Below the pieces are notes generated by a model that was not told the origin of the DNA, did no database searches, and was given only the letters and a program-made list of their open reading frames with translations. Positions 5,946-6,255 of a DNA stretch of 6,255 bases are shown in pieces; the stretch's first letter is position 1; each line of letters opens with the position of its first letter. Position numbers and translations under genes: made by a program. Origin of the DNA: Chitinophagaceae bacterium (lineage in GTDB: Bacteria > Bacteroidota > Bacteroidia > Chitinophagales > Chitinophagaceae). The DNA lies in assembly GCA_003509845.1 (NCBI GenBank), contig DOMR01000285.1:538-6792 (forward strand), in the 5' to 3' direction.

Positions 5946-6255
5946 AAAACACATTAAGCTATAAAGGATTTCAGGGATCAGTAAGTTATAGTGATGAAGA
6001 CCAGGTCTTATTTGGAAAAATTGAAGGCATATATGACACTATTATGTATGAGGGTACTTCAGTTACAGAAATAAAAGAGATGTTTAAAGAGGCCGTAAAT
6101 GAATATATTGAGTCTTGTAAGCATTTCAAGAAGCCTTTGTTAAAAAGTTTTAAGGGATCTTTTAATGTACGCGTAAAACCAGAAATGCATAAAAAGGCAG
6201 CAATGCTTGCAATCATGAAAGGCATTAGTCTAAATCAATTGGTGCAAAATGCAAT
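5942..6255 (+). CDS. hicB: HicB-family antitoxin, partial (3' end beyond window)
   Basis: This is the antitoxin partner: HicB proteins bind and block HicA and repress their own operon. The window holds the first 104 codons and 2 bases of the next. The N-terminal part (about 6-58) is the degenerate RNase-H-like HicB fold, recognisable by YKGFQGSVSYSDED (7-20), GKIEGIYDTIMYEG (25-38) and FKEAVNEYIESC (48-59). The GSFNVRVKP motif (72-80) starts a ribbon-helix-helix DNA-binding domain, which continues through HKKAAMLAIMKGISLNQLVQ (83-102) and is cut by the window edge; this family normally ends shortly after this point. The start ATG overlaps the hicA stop by 4 bases and has no Shine-Dalgarno sequence, so it is probably translated by coupling to hicA. 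The ribbon-helix-helix domain makes the inverted repeat upstream of hicA a plausible operator. Identification is strong because both domains follow the family order. Confidence 0.92.
   Translation, partial: MKNTLSYKGFQGSVSYSDEDQVLFGKIEGIYDTIMYEGTSVTEIKEMFKEAVNEYIESCKHFKKPLLKSFKGSFNVRVKPEMHKKAAMLAIMKGISLNQLVQNA

Noticed and set aside
5986..6225. Minus-strand frame of 79 codons opposite hicB
   Set aside because: The plus strand reads as a clear HicB with both expected domains, so the antisense frame is a shadow.
1..6255. CRISPR array, tRNA, rRNA, insertion sequence or phage genes
   Set aside because: I saw no spaced direct repeats, no tRNA cloverleaf, no rRNA-like sequence, and no transposase or integrase motifs on either strand.

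Overview
The window looks like ordinary chromosome of a low-GC member of the Bacteroidota, most likely the Chitinophagaceae or a relative. The reasons are its AT-rich composition, the near absence of Shine-Dalgarno sequences in front of the genes, TAnnTTTG-like promoter elements, a DsbD of the CcdA-thioredoxin type common in that phylum, and an ECF sigma factor whose region 4 resembles a form I associate with this group. The taxonomic call is inference from protein style, not a database result.

Layout. Positions 36-1967 (+) encode a DsbD-type transmembrane thiol:disulfide interchange protein. Positions 1970-2551 (-) encode an ECF sigma-70 factor that converges on it, with only 2 bases between the stop codons. 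A 174-base divergent intergenic region (2552-2725) separates the sigma gene from uvrA (2726-5581, +), which encodes the damage-recognition ATPase of nucleotide excision repair. After uvrA come a hairpin that could be its terminator, a short AT-rich control region with a second inverted repeat, and a type II toxin-antitoxin pair: hicA (5688-5945) overlapped by 4 bases by hicB (from 5942, cut by the right edge of the window).

How the genes relate. The first three genes are unrelated housekeeping or regulatory functions (envelope redox, transcription, DNA repair) and do not form a pathway. Only hicA-hicB is a clear operon: overlapping start and stop codons, an inverted repeat just upstream that fits autoregulation, and, for hicA, lower G+C than uvrA.

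I found no convincing new multi-gene system. The points most worth checking are: the HicA belongs to the variant with GSR and HKPHP motifs instead of the usual GSHH; the inverted repeat sits at the hicA start; the DsbD N-terminal domain lacks the usual redox cysteine pair; the UvrA has unusual spacing around its first zinc module; and two DnaA-box-like sequences face each other upstream of uvrA. The whole window is accounted for, and no gene-free stretch exceeds 300 bases.
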